From an uncultured Cellvibrio sp. (GTDB lineage: Bacteria; Pseudomonadota; Gammaproteobacteria; Pseudomonadales; Cellvibrionaceae), in the NCBI GenBank assembly GCA_946886255.1, contig CAMPIG010000345.1:1-5204 (forward strand): 5,204 nt of DNA, read 5' to 3'. The notes beneath the pieces are model-generated. The model was not told where the DNA came from and made no database searches. It saw nothing but the letters and a program-made list of their open reading frames with translations. A program made the translations under genes and the position numbers. Below, piece after piece: positions 1-5,204 of the stretch (positions are counted from its first letter, which is position 1; each line of letters starts with the position of its first letter).

Positions 1-508
1 GCTCAACCAGCGGTGGCAGAATCGGCTGGTTAAAGTGGTGCCAATGCAAACCGATTGGCAAGGTCACCGGTGCAAAGTTACGCATAAACCACTCGACAAA
101 AATGTTGCCGCCTTGCTTGGGAATATCGTAAAAAAAAGCATTCTGGTGGGAAATGCCGATGACTTTTTTACCGGCCTGTTTAGCAGCCCAGGCCGATACC
201 GGCTCGAAGTCATTGATAATAAAATCGTAGCCGTCAACATTCACTTTTTTGGTATCTTGATACAGCTGCCATAAATTACTGGTCATCGCTGTTTTGACAT
301 ACAGAATTTTCCCGCTCTGTGTGGCAAAGGTCAGCCCGCGATAGACCTGATAATCGCCAAAGGCTTCCATATCAAAAAATTTTTCTTTCGGCCTTCCTGA
401 AAATACCCAATCTACCTGGACTCCTGCGGCGGCCAAGGCTTTGGCCATGATTCTTGCGCGTGTTAAATGTCCGTTACCTGTGCCCTGAACGCCGTACAGT
501 ATTCTCAT
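1..508 (-). CDS. MJ1255/VC2487-type glycosyltransferase, partial (N-terminal 169 residues)
   Basis: I translated the minus strand from the ATG at 508-506. It stays open for 169 codons to the window edge, so the C-terminal part is missing. The protein starts MRILYGVQGTGNGHLTRA, a glycine-rich GTGNGH loop followed by Arg. This is typical of GT-B glycosyltransferases of the GT28/MurG-like type, in particular the MJ1255/VC2487 family, and the segment IGISHQNAFFYDIP near residues 121-134 also fits it. Such enzymes move a sugar from a nucleotide-sugar donor, and the donor site normally lies in the C-terminal half, which is absent here. The start codon overlaps the stop of the upstream PAP2 gene in ATGA (508-505), implying translational coupling in one operon. 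No signal peptide is visible, so it is probably cytosolic or peripheral at the inner membrane. The acceptor is unknown. A lipid acceptor is an inference from the PAP2 partner only. Confidence 0.85.
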   Translation of the reverse strand, partial: MRILYGVQGTGNGHLTRARIMAKALAAAGVQVDWVFSGRPKEKFFDMEAFGDYQVYRGLTFATQSGKILYVKTAMTSNLWQLYQDTKKVNVDGYDFIINDFEPVSAWAAKQAGKKVIGISHQNAFFYDIPKQGGNIFVEWFMRNFAPVTLPIGLHWHHFNQPILPPLVE

Positions 509-1044
509 AGTCCTACCAAAAGCGAATGAATATAAATCCCCGAAAACGCACAACCCGTACCTAGAACAGCACCGGCTGCAATATCACTGGGGTAGTGCAC
601 ACCGAGCAACACACGGCTAGCACCCACCAAACTCGCCCACAGATAAACCGGAATAGCGACTAACGGATACAAGTGAGCAAACAAACAAGCAAATAAAAAC
701 GCAGCCGCTGTATGGCCGGAAGGAAAACTGAACTGATCTGAAGGTGTAATCCAGGCTTCATAAAAATCTATCTTCATTGCCGGGCGATCGCGCTTGATGA
801 CATTCTTCAACAACAAATACAGGCTCACGTCCAGGCTATAAGCAATCAGACCAGCCCAGAAGAAAATCGCTCCGTGGATCGGTTCGAGCAGCAACAATGC
901 CAATGCAACAATAAGATACAAATGACCATCGCCCGTGTGAGAAATCCAGCGAATCGATTTGCGATAAGGAAAGCGTTTGGTAACGTGCAGCCAGAGGAAG
1001 GCCAAGGTGTCAATGTGGTGGACTCTTTGCAAAAAAGCATTCAT
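505..1044 (-). CDS. PAP2-family membrane phosphatase
   Basis: This 179-residue integral membrane protein carries all three PAP2 (type 2 phosphatidic acid phosphatase) motifs: KxxxxxxRP at K80-P88, PSGH at 108-111, and SRxxxxxHxxxD at S143-D154 with H150. By family knowledge H111 is the general acid, H150 the phosphohistidine nucleophile and D154 its partner, so the enzyme looks active. Hydrophobic stretches near 41-56, 57-79, 113-138 and 155-176 indicate several inner-membrane helices. The ATG at 1044 has an AGGCGGT ribosome-binding site (1057-1051) six bases upstream. Its TGA stop overlaps the ATG of the following glycosyltransferase. PAP2 enzymes remove phosphate from phosphatidate, undecaprenyl diphosphate, phosphatidylglycerophosphate or lipid A, and the sequence does not decide among these. 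It lies divergent to dgkA, whose product makes phosphatidate. Confidence 0.93.
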   Translation of the reverse strand: MNAFLQRVHHIDTLAFLWLHVTKRFPYRKSIRWISHTGDGHLYLIVALALLLLEPIHGAIFFWAGLIAYSLDVSLYLLLKNVIKRDRPAMKIDFYEAWITPSDQFSFPSGHTAAAFLFACLFAHLYPLVAIPVYLWASLVGASRVLLGVHYPSDIAAGAVLGTGCAFSGIYIHSLLVGL

Positions 1045-1163
1045 AGTTTCACCGCCTATGTGACCGGTTAATTGCTACCCCGTCAGAGATACCATCACAT
1101 TATGAAACTTATGTTACACACCGATTTTTTCCCGCCATTTACACCATCGGAGCACAATGACTT
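1045..1163. promoter_or_regulatory. Divergent intergenic region between PAP2 gene and dgkA
   Basis: These 119 bases must hold the start signals for both the PAP2/glycosyltransferase unit (minus) and dgkA (plus). The best single hexamer is CATAAT on the minus strand (complement of 1099-1104), close to the sigma70 -10 consensus, but no good -35 lies 16-18 bases from it. On the plus strand TATGAA (1101-1106) and TATGTT (1110-1115) are possible -10 elements, again without a clear -35. The pentamer TTATG occurs twice, at 1100-1104 and 1109-1113. The ribosome-binding sites of both genes lie at the edges. No operator could be named. Confidence 0.3.
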
Positions 1164-1535
1164 ATGTCCAAACCTGGTAAAACCGGTCTTGCCCGCGTAA
1201 TAGATGCATTTGGTTATTCCATGAAAGGCCTCGCCGCCGCCTGGCGTTTTGAAGCAGCCTTTCGGCAGGAAGTTACCTTGGCAATTGTTATGATTCCTGC
1301 CGCCTTCTGGCTCGCCACCAATCATATTGAATTAATCTTATTGATCTCCAGCGTCTTCTGGGTGTTGATGGCAGAGCTGGCCAACTCCTCCGTAGAAGCT
1401 GTGGTTGACCGCACCGGCCACGAACGCCACGAACTCTCCGGCCGCGCAAAAGACATCGGCTCCGCGTTGGTATTTACCAGCTTGATATTGTTGGGGATCG
1501 TGTGGAGTATTGTTGCGGCAAATCGTTTTTTGTAG
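1164..1535 (+). CDS. dgkA: Diacylglycerol kinase, prokaryotic DgkA type
   Basis: This 123-residue protein, one residue longer than E. coli DgkA, phosphorylates diacylglycerol with ATP to phosphatidic acid in the inner membrane. It recycles the diacylglycerol released when phosphatidylglycerol is used to modify periplasmic glucans or lipopolysaccharide. Family hallmarks are all present: EAAFRQE (30-36), the signature ELANSSVEAVVDR (71-83) and HELSGRAKDIGSA (89-101). Residues matching the E. coli active site (E28, E69, N72, E76, K94, D95) are E30, E71, N74, E78, K96 and D97. An amphipathic N-terminal stretch precedes three hydrophobic helices near 37-52, 56-72 and 99-118. The ATG at 1164 is chosen because the protein then aligns end to end with E. 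coli DgkA. GGAG at 1149-1152 is rather far (11 bases), and an out-of-frame ATG at 1157 lies closer to it. It is convergent with the methyltransferase gene. Confidence 0.96.
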   Translation: MSKPGKTGLARVIDAFGYSMKGLAAAWRFEAAFRQEVTLAIVMIPAAFWLATNHIELILLISSVFWVLMAELANSSVEAVVDRTGHERHELSGRAKDIGSALVFTSLILLGIVWSIVAANRFL

Positions 1536-1553
1536 CAACAAATATGTTGCTAC
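1532..1553. repeat. Perfect 9-bp inverted repeat overlapping the dgkA stop codon
   Basis: GTAGCAACA (1532-1540) and TGTTGCTAC (1545-1553) are exact reverse complements separated by AATA. The dgkA TAG stop (1533-1535) lies in the left arm. The RNA would form a stable nine-pair hairpin on either strand. Six T residues (1526-1531) come before it on the plus strand rather than after it. The next plus-strand T run (1573-1578) is about 20 bases downstream, and on the minus strand the hairpin is followed by A residues. It is therefore not a standard intrinsic terminator in either direction. It may protect mRNA 3' ends or cause Rho-assisted pausing, which is inference. Confidence 0.6.
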
Positions 1554-1557
1554 TGCC

Positions 1558-1609
1558 AAGTTAATTGATGAGTTTTTTGTGCACCATAAGGGATGTGTTG
1601 TGCTAACTT
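1558..1609. repeat. Imperfect palindromic segment in the dgkA/methyltransferase convergent gap
   Basis: The right arm GTGCTAACTT (1600-1609) is matched in two blocks on the left: AAGTTA at 1558-1563 and GCAC at 1581-1584, separated by 17 unpaired bases that include a run of six T. The inner GCAC/GTGC pair encloses a 15-base loop. The structure is weak. It is recorded because the gap between these convergent genes has no better transcription-end signal. It may be chance in AT-rich DNA. Confidence 0.25.
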
Positions 1610-1628
1610 AATTATTCTCATTTTTTCG

Positions 1629-1663
1629 TTAATCAAAAAAGGATTGATTAATCTGATTTTTTT
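1629..1663 (+). terminator. Weak AT-rich terminator candidate for dgkA
   Basis: TTAATCA (1629-1635) and TGATTAA (1645-1651) form a seven-pair stem with a nine-base loop, followed after five bases by seven T residues (1657-1663) on the plus strand. The stem has only one G-C pair, and the whole element lies within the 3' end of the opposing methyltransferase gene, whose TAA stop is in the left arm. If it works for dgkA, the two convergent transcripts overlap by tens of bases. Position and T run favour the call, and the low stem stability argues against it. Confidence 0.25.
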
Positions 1664-2459
1664 CCATTGAATAAGCCAAATAATAAATACTATACCCCCC
1701 AACATAAACCTCATCCTCCCTCAATTTCTCTCCCTTCATCCCCCACAATCCCTCAACCGCAAAACCGGCAGCAGCCAACTGCTCAATTTGTTTTTCACCG
1801 CTAATGTAATAAGTCAACATGTTGTACTCGTGGGCTTGGTCGTTAAGGATAGCGTAGTCATCCGTTTGGATTTGTTGTGCGCGGTGTTTGGTGGCATTAA
1901 TGATGCCGGCCAAGTAACAGATAACGCGTCGCGCCATGCGTTTTGGGTTAACAGAGAGTGGCAGATTTTTCCAATGATAGGCGGGGTAAATATTGTCGTC
2001 GCGGTTGTGAGAGGAAAATATAAAAAGTCCGTTTGGTTTTAGCACGCGACGAATTTCGTGCAGTATTTTTATGCGGTCTGCGTGAGACACATAGTCGATG
2101 CCGTTGTAAGAGAACCACACAATATCAACACTGGCTTCTGCAAATGCGGAAAGGTCGCGGGCGTCTTGTTGATGCAGTGGTATGTCCGGAAAGCGGGCGG
2201 TGGCGATATCAATCATTGCCTGGGAATAATCAATGCCGACGTAATCTTTGCAGGCGGGTGCTAAAAAAGCGGTGGTTCGGCCAGCACCGATACCGATATC
2301 GAGTACCGAGGCGTGATTAAGCGTATTCCCGAGCTGATGGAGTATGGCGGCTTCTGCGGGTACCGGTGTCTGTTCCCGCGCGTATTCGAGTGCGATGTCC
2401 TGCGCAAACCAGATCCGCTGATTGGTGTGGGTAACGTCTTCTTTCATGACGCGAAGCAT
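1629..2459 (-). CDS. Class I SAM-dependent methyltransferase, substrate unknown
   Basis: This 276-residue protein has a Rossmann-fold methyltransferase core. Motif I is VLDIGIGAGRTT (52-63), the glycine-rich SAM-binding loop. GIDYS (75-79) holds the acidic residue D77 that usually contacts the ribose, DAR (99-101) fits the adenine-contacting region, and the helix-strand ILHEIRRVLKPNGLFIFSSHN (132-152) is the usual post-core segment. The region around 155-215 is a lineage-specific insertion or cap that probably sets substrate choice. YYISGEKQIEQLAAAGF (217-233) is common near the C terminus of small-molecule methyltransferases. There is no signal peptide, so it is cytosolic. Two starts are possible: ATG at 2459 and, four codons on, ATG at 2447. 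Neither has a strong ribosome-binding site, and 2459 is kept only as the longer frame. Neighbours (convergent dgkA, divergent galT) give no clue to the substrate. Confidence 0.88.
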   Translation of the reverse strand: MLRVMKEDVTHTNQRIWFAQDIALEYAREQTPVPAEAAILHQLGNTLNHASVLDIGIGAGRTTAFLAPACKDYVGIDYSQAMIDIATARFPDIPLHQQDARDLSAFAEASVDIVWFSYNGIDYVSHADRIKILHEIRRVLKPNGLFIFSSHNRDDNIYPAYHWKNLPLSVNPKRMARRVICYLAGIINATKHRAQQIQTDDYAILNDQAHEYNMLTYYISGEKQIEQLAAAGFAVEGLWGMKGEKLREDEVYVGGYSIYYLAYSMEKNQINQSFFD

Positions 2460-2488
2460 AGCAGTTGTGGCGCCGATTCCTTGGTTGG

Positions 2489-2518
2489 TTATTACACACT
2501 AGGGTTAATTTTAGTTAA
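2489..2518 (-). promoter_or_regulatory. Candidate sigma70 promoter for the methyltransferase gene
   Basis: On the minus strand TTAACT (complement of 2513-2518) and TAATAA (complement of 2489-2494) are separated by 18 bases, a plausible -35/-10 pair with about four matches each. Transcription would begin near 2482, some 20 bases upstream of the ATG at 2459. The DNA here is AT-rich, so chance matches are likely. Confidence 0.3.
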
Positions 2519-2558
2519 GCGTGTTGCGTGGGTTTAGCCGGAAAACGCAATTTAGAAA

Positions 2559-2587
2559 TTGTCAGCTGCCATTTTTTCAGGTAATTT
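2559..2587 (+). promoter_or_regulatory. Candidate sigma70 promoter for galTK
   Basis: TTGTCA (2559-2564) matches five of six bases of the -35 consensus. TAATTT (2582-2587) lies 17 bases further and is a poor -10. TAATAT (2600-2605) and TTTATA (2605-2610) are better-looking -10 hexamers but have no matching -35. Any of these would give a short leader before the galT ATG at 2624. No GalR-like palindrome or cAMP-CRP site was recognised. Confidence 0.3.
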
Positions 2588-2623
2588 ATTGCCAATTTGT
2601 AATATTTATATGGCCAGTGTTTT

Positions 2624-3667
2624 ATGTCTGTTACTTTCTCCGTTAATGACCATCCGCACCGCCGCTTTAATCCCCTGACCGGTGAGTGGCTGCTGGTTTC
2701 ACCCCATCGCACCAAACGGCCCTGGCAGGGCCAGCAAGAGTTGAATCAATGGCCTGACAGTCCGGTGCATGATCCGGCATGCTACCTGTGCCCCGGAAAT
2801 CAGCGCGTCGGCGGGGAAGTGAATCCGGACTATTCAACCACCTTTGTCTTTACCAACGACTTTGCGGCCCTGATGCCCGAGGTGCCCGATTCGCCCTTGG
2901 TTGATGATCCACTGTTTCAATTGCAGGCCGAGCGCGGCACCAGCCGGGTAATCTGCTTTTCACCGGATCACAGTAAAACCTTGCCGTTATTGAACGACAG
3001 CGAGATGCAGGCAGTGATTACGACCTGGATGGCGCAGACCGCTGAACTGGGTAAGGCTTATGCCTCGGTGCAGGTGTTTGAAAACAAAGGCGCGGTGATG
3101 GGCTGTTCCAACCCGCATCCCCACGGTCAGATTTGGGCACAGAGCCATCTGCCGACGTTGATACACAAAGCGGATGTCAATCAGCGCGCTTTTTTTGCGC
3201 AACGCCAGGTGCAGATGTTGCTCGATTACGCACAAAAAGAATCGCGCAATGGTGAGCGTGTGGTAGTGGAGAATGATGATTGGTTGGTGGTGGTGCCGTT
3301 CTGGGCGGCTTGGCCGTTTGAGACGCTGGTGTTGCCGAAGATGGTGTGCCCGCGCATCACCGATTTAACGCCGGGCCAGCAGCAGAGCCTGGGTTTGATC
3401 CTGCGTGACCTCACGGCCCGTTACGATAATTTATTTGAATGTTCTTTCCCGTATTCCATGGGCTGGCACGGTGCGCCTTTCAATAGCGATGATCCGACAC
3501 CCTGGCAATTGCACGCGCATTTTTTTCCGCCCTTGCTACGCAGCGCTACGGTGCGCAAATTTATGGTGGGCTACGAAATGTTGGCTGAGCCCCAGCGCGA
3601 TATATCTCCGGAGCAGGCCGCTGAGCGTCTGCGTCAGCAAAGTCCTGTTCATTTTCGTTTGAGGTAG
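2624..3667 (+). CDS. galT: Galactose-1-phosphate uridylyltransferase
   Basis: This 347-residue cytosolic enzyme (E. coli GalT has 348) exchanges UDP-glucose with galactose-1-phosphate to give UDP-galactose and glucose-1-phosphate, the middle step of the Leloir pathway. The family signature is clear: HPHGQIW with H165-P166-H167, where H167 is the uridylylated nucleophile. Zinc ligands C53, C56, H116 and H165 match E. coli C52, C55, H115 and H164. H282, H297 and H299 match three of the four second-metal (iron) ligands, but the fourth, E. coli E182, aligns with A183, with D184 next to it. The C-terminal block [19 protein letters not shown] is near-identical to E. coli. ATG 2624 is the only good start, because the frame closes at TAA 2600-2602. 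It lacks a clear ribosome-binding site, so translation may be inefficient. It is followed six bases later by galK. Confidence 0.97.
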   Translation: MSVTFSVNDHPHRRFNPLTGEWLLVSPHRTKRPWQGQQELNQWPDSPVHDPACYLCPGNQRVGGEVNPDYSTTFVFTNDFAALMPEVPDSPLVDDPLFQLQAERGTSRVICFSPDHSKTLPLLNDSEMQAVITTWMAQTAELGKAYASVQVFENKGAVMGCSNPHPHGQIWAQSHLPTLIHKADVNQRAFFAQRQVQMLLDYAQKESRNGERVVVENDDWLVVVPFWAAWPFETLVLPKMVCPRITDLTPGQQQSLGLILRDLTARYDNLFECSFPYSMGWHGAPFNSDDPTPWQLHAHFFPPLLRSATVRKFMVGYEMLAEPQRDISPEQAAERLRQQSPVHFRLR

Positions 3668-3673
3668 TTGGTT

Positions 3674-4825
3674 GTGAATCTATTAACTCCTGCTGTTGTA
3701 AAAGACTTGTTTCAGGCGCGTTTTGCGTTGCTGCCCGATGTGGTTGCGAGCGCGCCCGGCCGTGTTAATTTGATTGGCGAGCACACGGATTACAACGATG
3801 GTTTTGTGTTGCCGGCGGCGATCAATTACCACACCTGGGTTGCTGCCAGTGCGCGTGATGATCGCGAATTGCATATCATCGCGCACGACTTTACCGATCA
3901 GATTGTCAGCTTTCATCTCGATGATGAAATGCAGCGCGACGCAGCGATGCCTTGGTCCAATTATGTGCGCGGTGTTGTTCAGCAATTGCGTAAAAAAGAT
4001 TTTCAGTTGCGCGGCGGCAATATTTTTATTACTGGCAATGTGCCTGCCGGCGCCGGCTTGAGCAGTTCTGCTTCATTGGAGATGGCATTGATTCGCGCCC
4101 TGACTGAACTCAGTAACGAGGCGGTTGAGCCCAAGGCGGCGGCTTTGATGGGGCAGGCGGCAGAGAATCAATTTGTGGGGTGTAATTGCGGCATCATGGA
4201 TCAATTGATCTCCGCCTGTGGCCAAGCCAATAGCGCCTTGTTGATTGACTGTCGCGATCTGAATACTCGTGCTGTGTCGATTCCCCCGGAGTGGGAAATC
4301 CTGATCGTTCATTCCGGTGTGAAGCGCGGATTGGTGGAGAGTGAATACAACCAGCGGCGGGAACAGTGTGAAGCAGCGGCGCGCTATTTTAACCAACGCA
4401 GTCTGCGCGATGTACCGTTGGAACATTTGCTGGCCGCCGAAGCGGCGCTGGAACCCATGCTATTTAAACGCGCGCGTCATGTGTTAACGGAAAATGCACG
4501 CACGCTTACGGCGGCTGATGCGTTGATGAAAGGGGACATGAAAACACTGTCCCGCGTCATGGTGGAATCCCATGCGTCTATGCGCGATGATTTCAATATC
4601 ACAGTGCCCGCGATAGATATTCTCGTGGATCTGCTAAACACAGCCGGGCAGGGCTTGGCCGGCGCACGGATGACCGGTGGTGGTTTTGGCGGGTGCGTAG
4701 TGGCTATTGCGCCCCAAGCCGTTATTCCCACCCTGATGGCGGCGGTTGAAGCCCATTATCACCGTGAAACCGGCTGCGAACCCACGCTTATCCCCGCCAA
4801 AGCCAGCCCCGGCGCCTTTGCTTAA
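3674..4825 (+). CDS. galK: Galactokinase
   Basis: This GHMP-superfamily kinase phosphorylates alpha-D-galactose with ATP to galactose-1-phosphate, the substrate of the GalT encoded just upstream. From the GTG at 3674 it has 383 residues, against 382 in E. coli. Motifs in order are: the galactokinase signature GRVNLIGEHTDYNDG (29-43), with R30, E36 and D39 at the galactose site; the ATP-binding loop PAGAGLSSSAS (124-134); NCGIMDQL (171-178), with catalytic base D176; and MTGGGFGGC (333-341). All key residues are present, so it should be active. The frame also opens at TTG 3668, directly after the galT stop. GTG 3674 is preferred because GAGG (3661-3664) lies nine bases before it but only three before the TTG. 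The ribosome-binding site sits inside the last galT codons, which favours coupled translation. Confidence 0.96.
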   Translation: MNLLTPAVVKDLFQARFALLPDVVASAPGRVNLIGEHTDYNDGFVLPAAINYHTWVAASARDDRELHIIAHDFTDQIVSFHLDDEMQRDAAMPWSNYVRGVVQQLRKKDFQLRGGNIFITGNVPAGAGLSSSASLEMALIRALTELSNEAVEPKAAALMGQAAENQFVGCNCGIMDQLISACGQANSALLIDCRDLNTRAVSIPPEWEILIVHSGVKRGLVESEYNQRREQCEAAARYFNQRSLRDVPLEHLLAAEAALEPMLFKRARHVLTENARTLTAADALMKGDMKTLSRVMVESHASMRDDFNITVPAIDILVDLLNTAGQGLAGARMTGGGFGGCVVAIAPQAVIPTLMAAVEAHYHRETGCEPTLIPAKASPGAFA

Positions 4826-4828
4826 GCC

Positions 4829-5023
4829 CTAGTGACGCCGTTGTGGGTCCGGTTGACCGATAAATGCGTAATAGTCCTGCTCTAAAGTCCGCCCGCGATT
4901 ACGGCGCTCGGTGGACTTACGGCGTTTGCGGTGGTACAGGTCGAGGGGCATGTCCTTGCAAGGGTCGCGGTCCAAACGGCGATCACTGCGCCGCCGGTCA
5001 ATGAAGAATTTGTGCTCGCTCAT
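4829..5023 (-). CDS. Small Arg-rich conserved-looking protein, function unknown
   Basis: This 64-residue protein contains 15 Arg and 4 Lys against 11 acidic residues, a net charge near +8. Two similar basic blocks are visible: RRRSDRR (10-16) and RRKSTERR (34-41), joined by DPCKDMPLDLYHRK (20-33). Near the end is an aromatic stretch, YYAF (51-54). It has no signal peptide or membrane helix, and only one Cys. I recall similar short DRR/ERR-rich proteins in gammaproteobacteria but cannot name a family. Support for a real gene is its position, ending three bases from the galK stop and divergent from bolA, and a coherent composition from the first residue. No ribosome-binding site precedes the ATG at 5023. 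An RNA- or ribosome-binding role, or a small PilZ-like Arg motif, are only speculations. Confidence 0.68.
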   Translation of the reverse strand: MSEHKFFIDRRRSDRRLDRDPCKDMPLDLYHRKRRKSTERRNRGRTLEQDYYAFIGQPDPQRRH

Positions 5024-5049
5024 GATAGTAGGTCTGGTTGGTTTAACAG

Positions 5050-5077
5050 ATCAGAACAGTTCCTTGCTCCAAGTCAA
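5050..5077 (-). promoter_or_regulatory. Candidate promoter for the Arg-rich small gene
   Basis: On the minus strand TTGACT (complement of 5072-5077, five of six matches to the -35) is followed after 16 bases by TCTGAT (complement of 5050-5055, four of six matches to the -10). The start would fall near 5042, about 20 bases before the ATG at 5023. This short leader contains no clear ribosome-binding site. Confidence 0.35.
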
Positions 5078-5098
5078 CAAAGTGTAGCCGGTTGGAGG

Positions 5099-5104
5099 TA
5101 AAAT
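5099..5104 (+). promoter_or_regulatory. Candidate -10 element for bolA
   Basis: TAAAAT (5099-5104) matches five of six bases of the -10 consensus and lies 37 bases before the bolA ATG. No -35 is found at the usual distance. That would be compatible with a stationary-phase (sigma S) or activator-dependent promoter, as known for bolA in E. coli, but the gearbox elements described there are not evident here. Confidence 0.3.
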
Positions 5105-5141
5105 GCCGGGAATTTTTGTGACTCAAGTCGGAGTTCTTACG

Positions 5142-5204
5142 ATGAAACCTGTTGAAGCCCAAATCCGCGCCAAGCTGAGTACGGCATTCCAGCCGATACA
5201 TTTG
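5142..5204 (+). CDS. bolA: BolA-family protein, partial (first 21 codons)
   Basis: The ATG at 5142 opens a frame that continues to the right edge: MKPVEAQIRAKLSTAFQPIHL. The segment IRAKLSTAFQPIHL parallels the N terminus of E. coli BolA ([21 protein letters not shown]) more closely than that of the paralogue IbaG. BolA works with monothiol glutaredoxin in iron-sulfur cluster handling and has been described as a stress and stationary-phase morphology regulator. GGAG at 5130-5133, eight bases upstream, is a good ribosome-binding site and supports this start. ACTC (5121-5124) and GAGT (5131-5134) could pair and partly mask that site, although the stem is only four pairs. The DNA-binding-like core of BolA lies beyond the window, so the assignment rests on 21 residues and the start context. 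Confidence 0.75.
   Translation, partial: MKPVEAQIRAKLSTAFQPIHL

Noticed and set aside
35..274. Plus-strand open frame of 79 residues
   Set aside because: It lies fully antisense to the glycosyltransferase, whose translation carries recognisable motifs. The plus-strand product has no recognisable features.
1532..1553. Bidirectional intrinsic terminator for dgkA and the methyltransferase
   Set aside because: The stem is good, but the T run precedes the hairpin on the plus strand and A residues follow it on the minus strand, the opposite of a terminator.
2033..2320. Plus-strand Arg- and Cys-rich open frame of 95 residues
   Set aside because: It is antisense to the methyltransferase core including motif I, and its odd composition is the usual sign of a shadow frame.
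4073..4426. Minus-strand open frame of 117 residues inside galK
   Set aside because: It is antisense to a strongly conserved galactokinase region and has no family resemblance, so it is a shadow of biased codon use.
5045..5059. AACAG repeated 10 bases apart (5045-5049 and 5055-5059) as an operator in the bolA divergent region
   Set aside because: Five-base repeats at this spacing are expected by chance, and no known regulator site such as a LexA box fits.
1..5204. A hidden defence system, toxin-antitoxin pair, mobile element or CRISPR array
   Set aside because: All substantial frames are accounted for by housekeeping or metabolic families. No direct-repeat arrays, transposase, integrase or terminal repeats were seen.

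Overview
The window reads as ordinary chromosomal DNA of a gammaproteobacterium. GalT, GalK and DgkA align closely, from memory, with their Escherichia coli counterparts, and the last gene begins like BolA. The moderate GC content and the gene mix would fit a Cellvibrio-like or related marine/soil lineage, but that placement is a guess. The DNA is gene-dense: six complete genes, two genes cut by the window edges, and no gene-free stretch longer than about 165 bases. No tRNA, rRNA, CRISPR array, insertion sequence or phage gene is visible.

Left third (1-1535): a minus-strand pair encodes a PAP2-family membrane phosphatase followed by a MJ1255/VC2487-type glycosyltransferase that runs off the left edge. 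The two reading frames overlap by four bases (ATGA), so they are very probably one translationally coupled unit. Divergent from them is dgkA, diacylglycerol kinase. All three proteins plausibly act at the inner membrane on lipid or lipid-linked substrates. PAP2 and DgkA carry out chemically opposite lipid phosphate reactions, though the PAP2 substrate cannot be read from sequence.

Middle (1536-2623): dgkA faces a minus-strand class I SAM-dependent methyltransferase of unknown substrate. The 93-base gap between them holds a perfect 9-bp inverted repeat that includes the dgkA stop codon, plus weaker AT-rich palindromes. None of these is a clean intrinsic terminator. The methyltransferase and galT diverge from a 164-base intergenic region with weak sigma70-like candidates for both directions.

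Right half (2624-5204): galT and galK are six bases apart and form a Leloir galactose operon. GalK makes galactose-1-phosphate, and GalT exchanges it with UDP-glucose to give UDP-galactose and glucose-1-phosphate. No galE, galM, transporter or regulator lies in the window. galK runs convergently, with a three-base gap, into a small minus-strand gene for a 64-residue Arg-rich protein of unknown function. That gene is divergent from bolA, of which only the first 21 codons are present.

I found no convincing evidence of a new biological system. The points most worth a second look are the Arg-rich small protein beside bolA, the coupled PAP2/glycosyltransferase pair opposite dgkA, and the missing iron-ligand glutamate in GalT.
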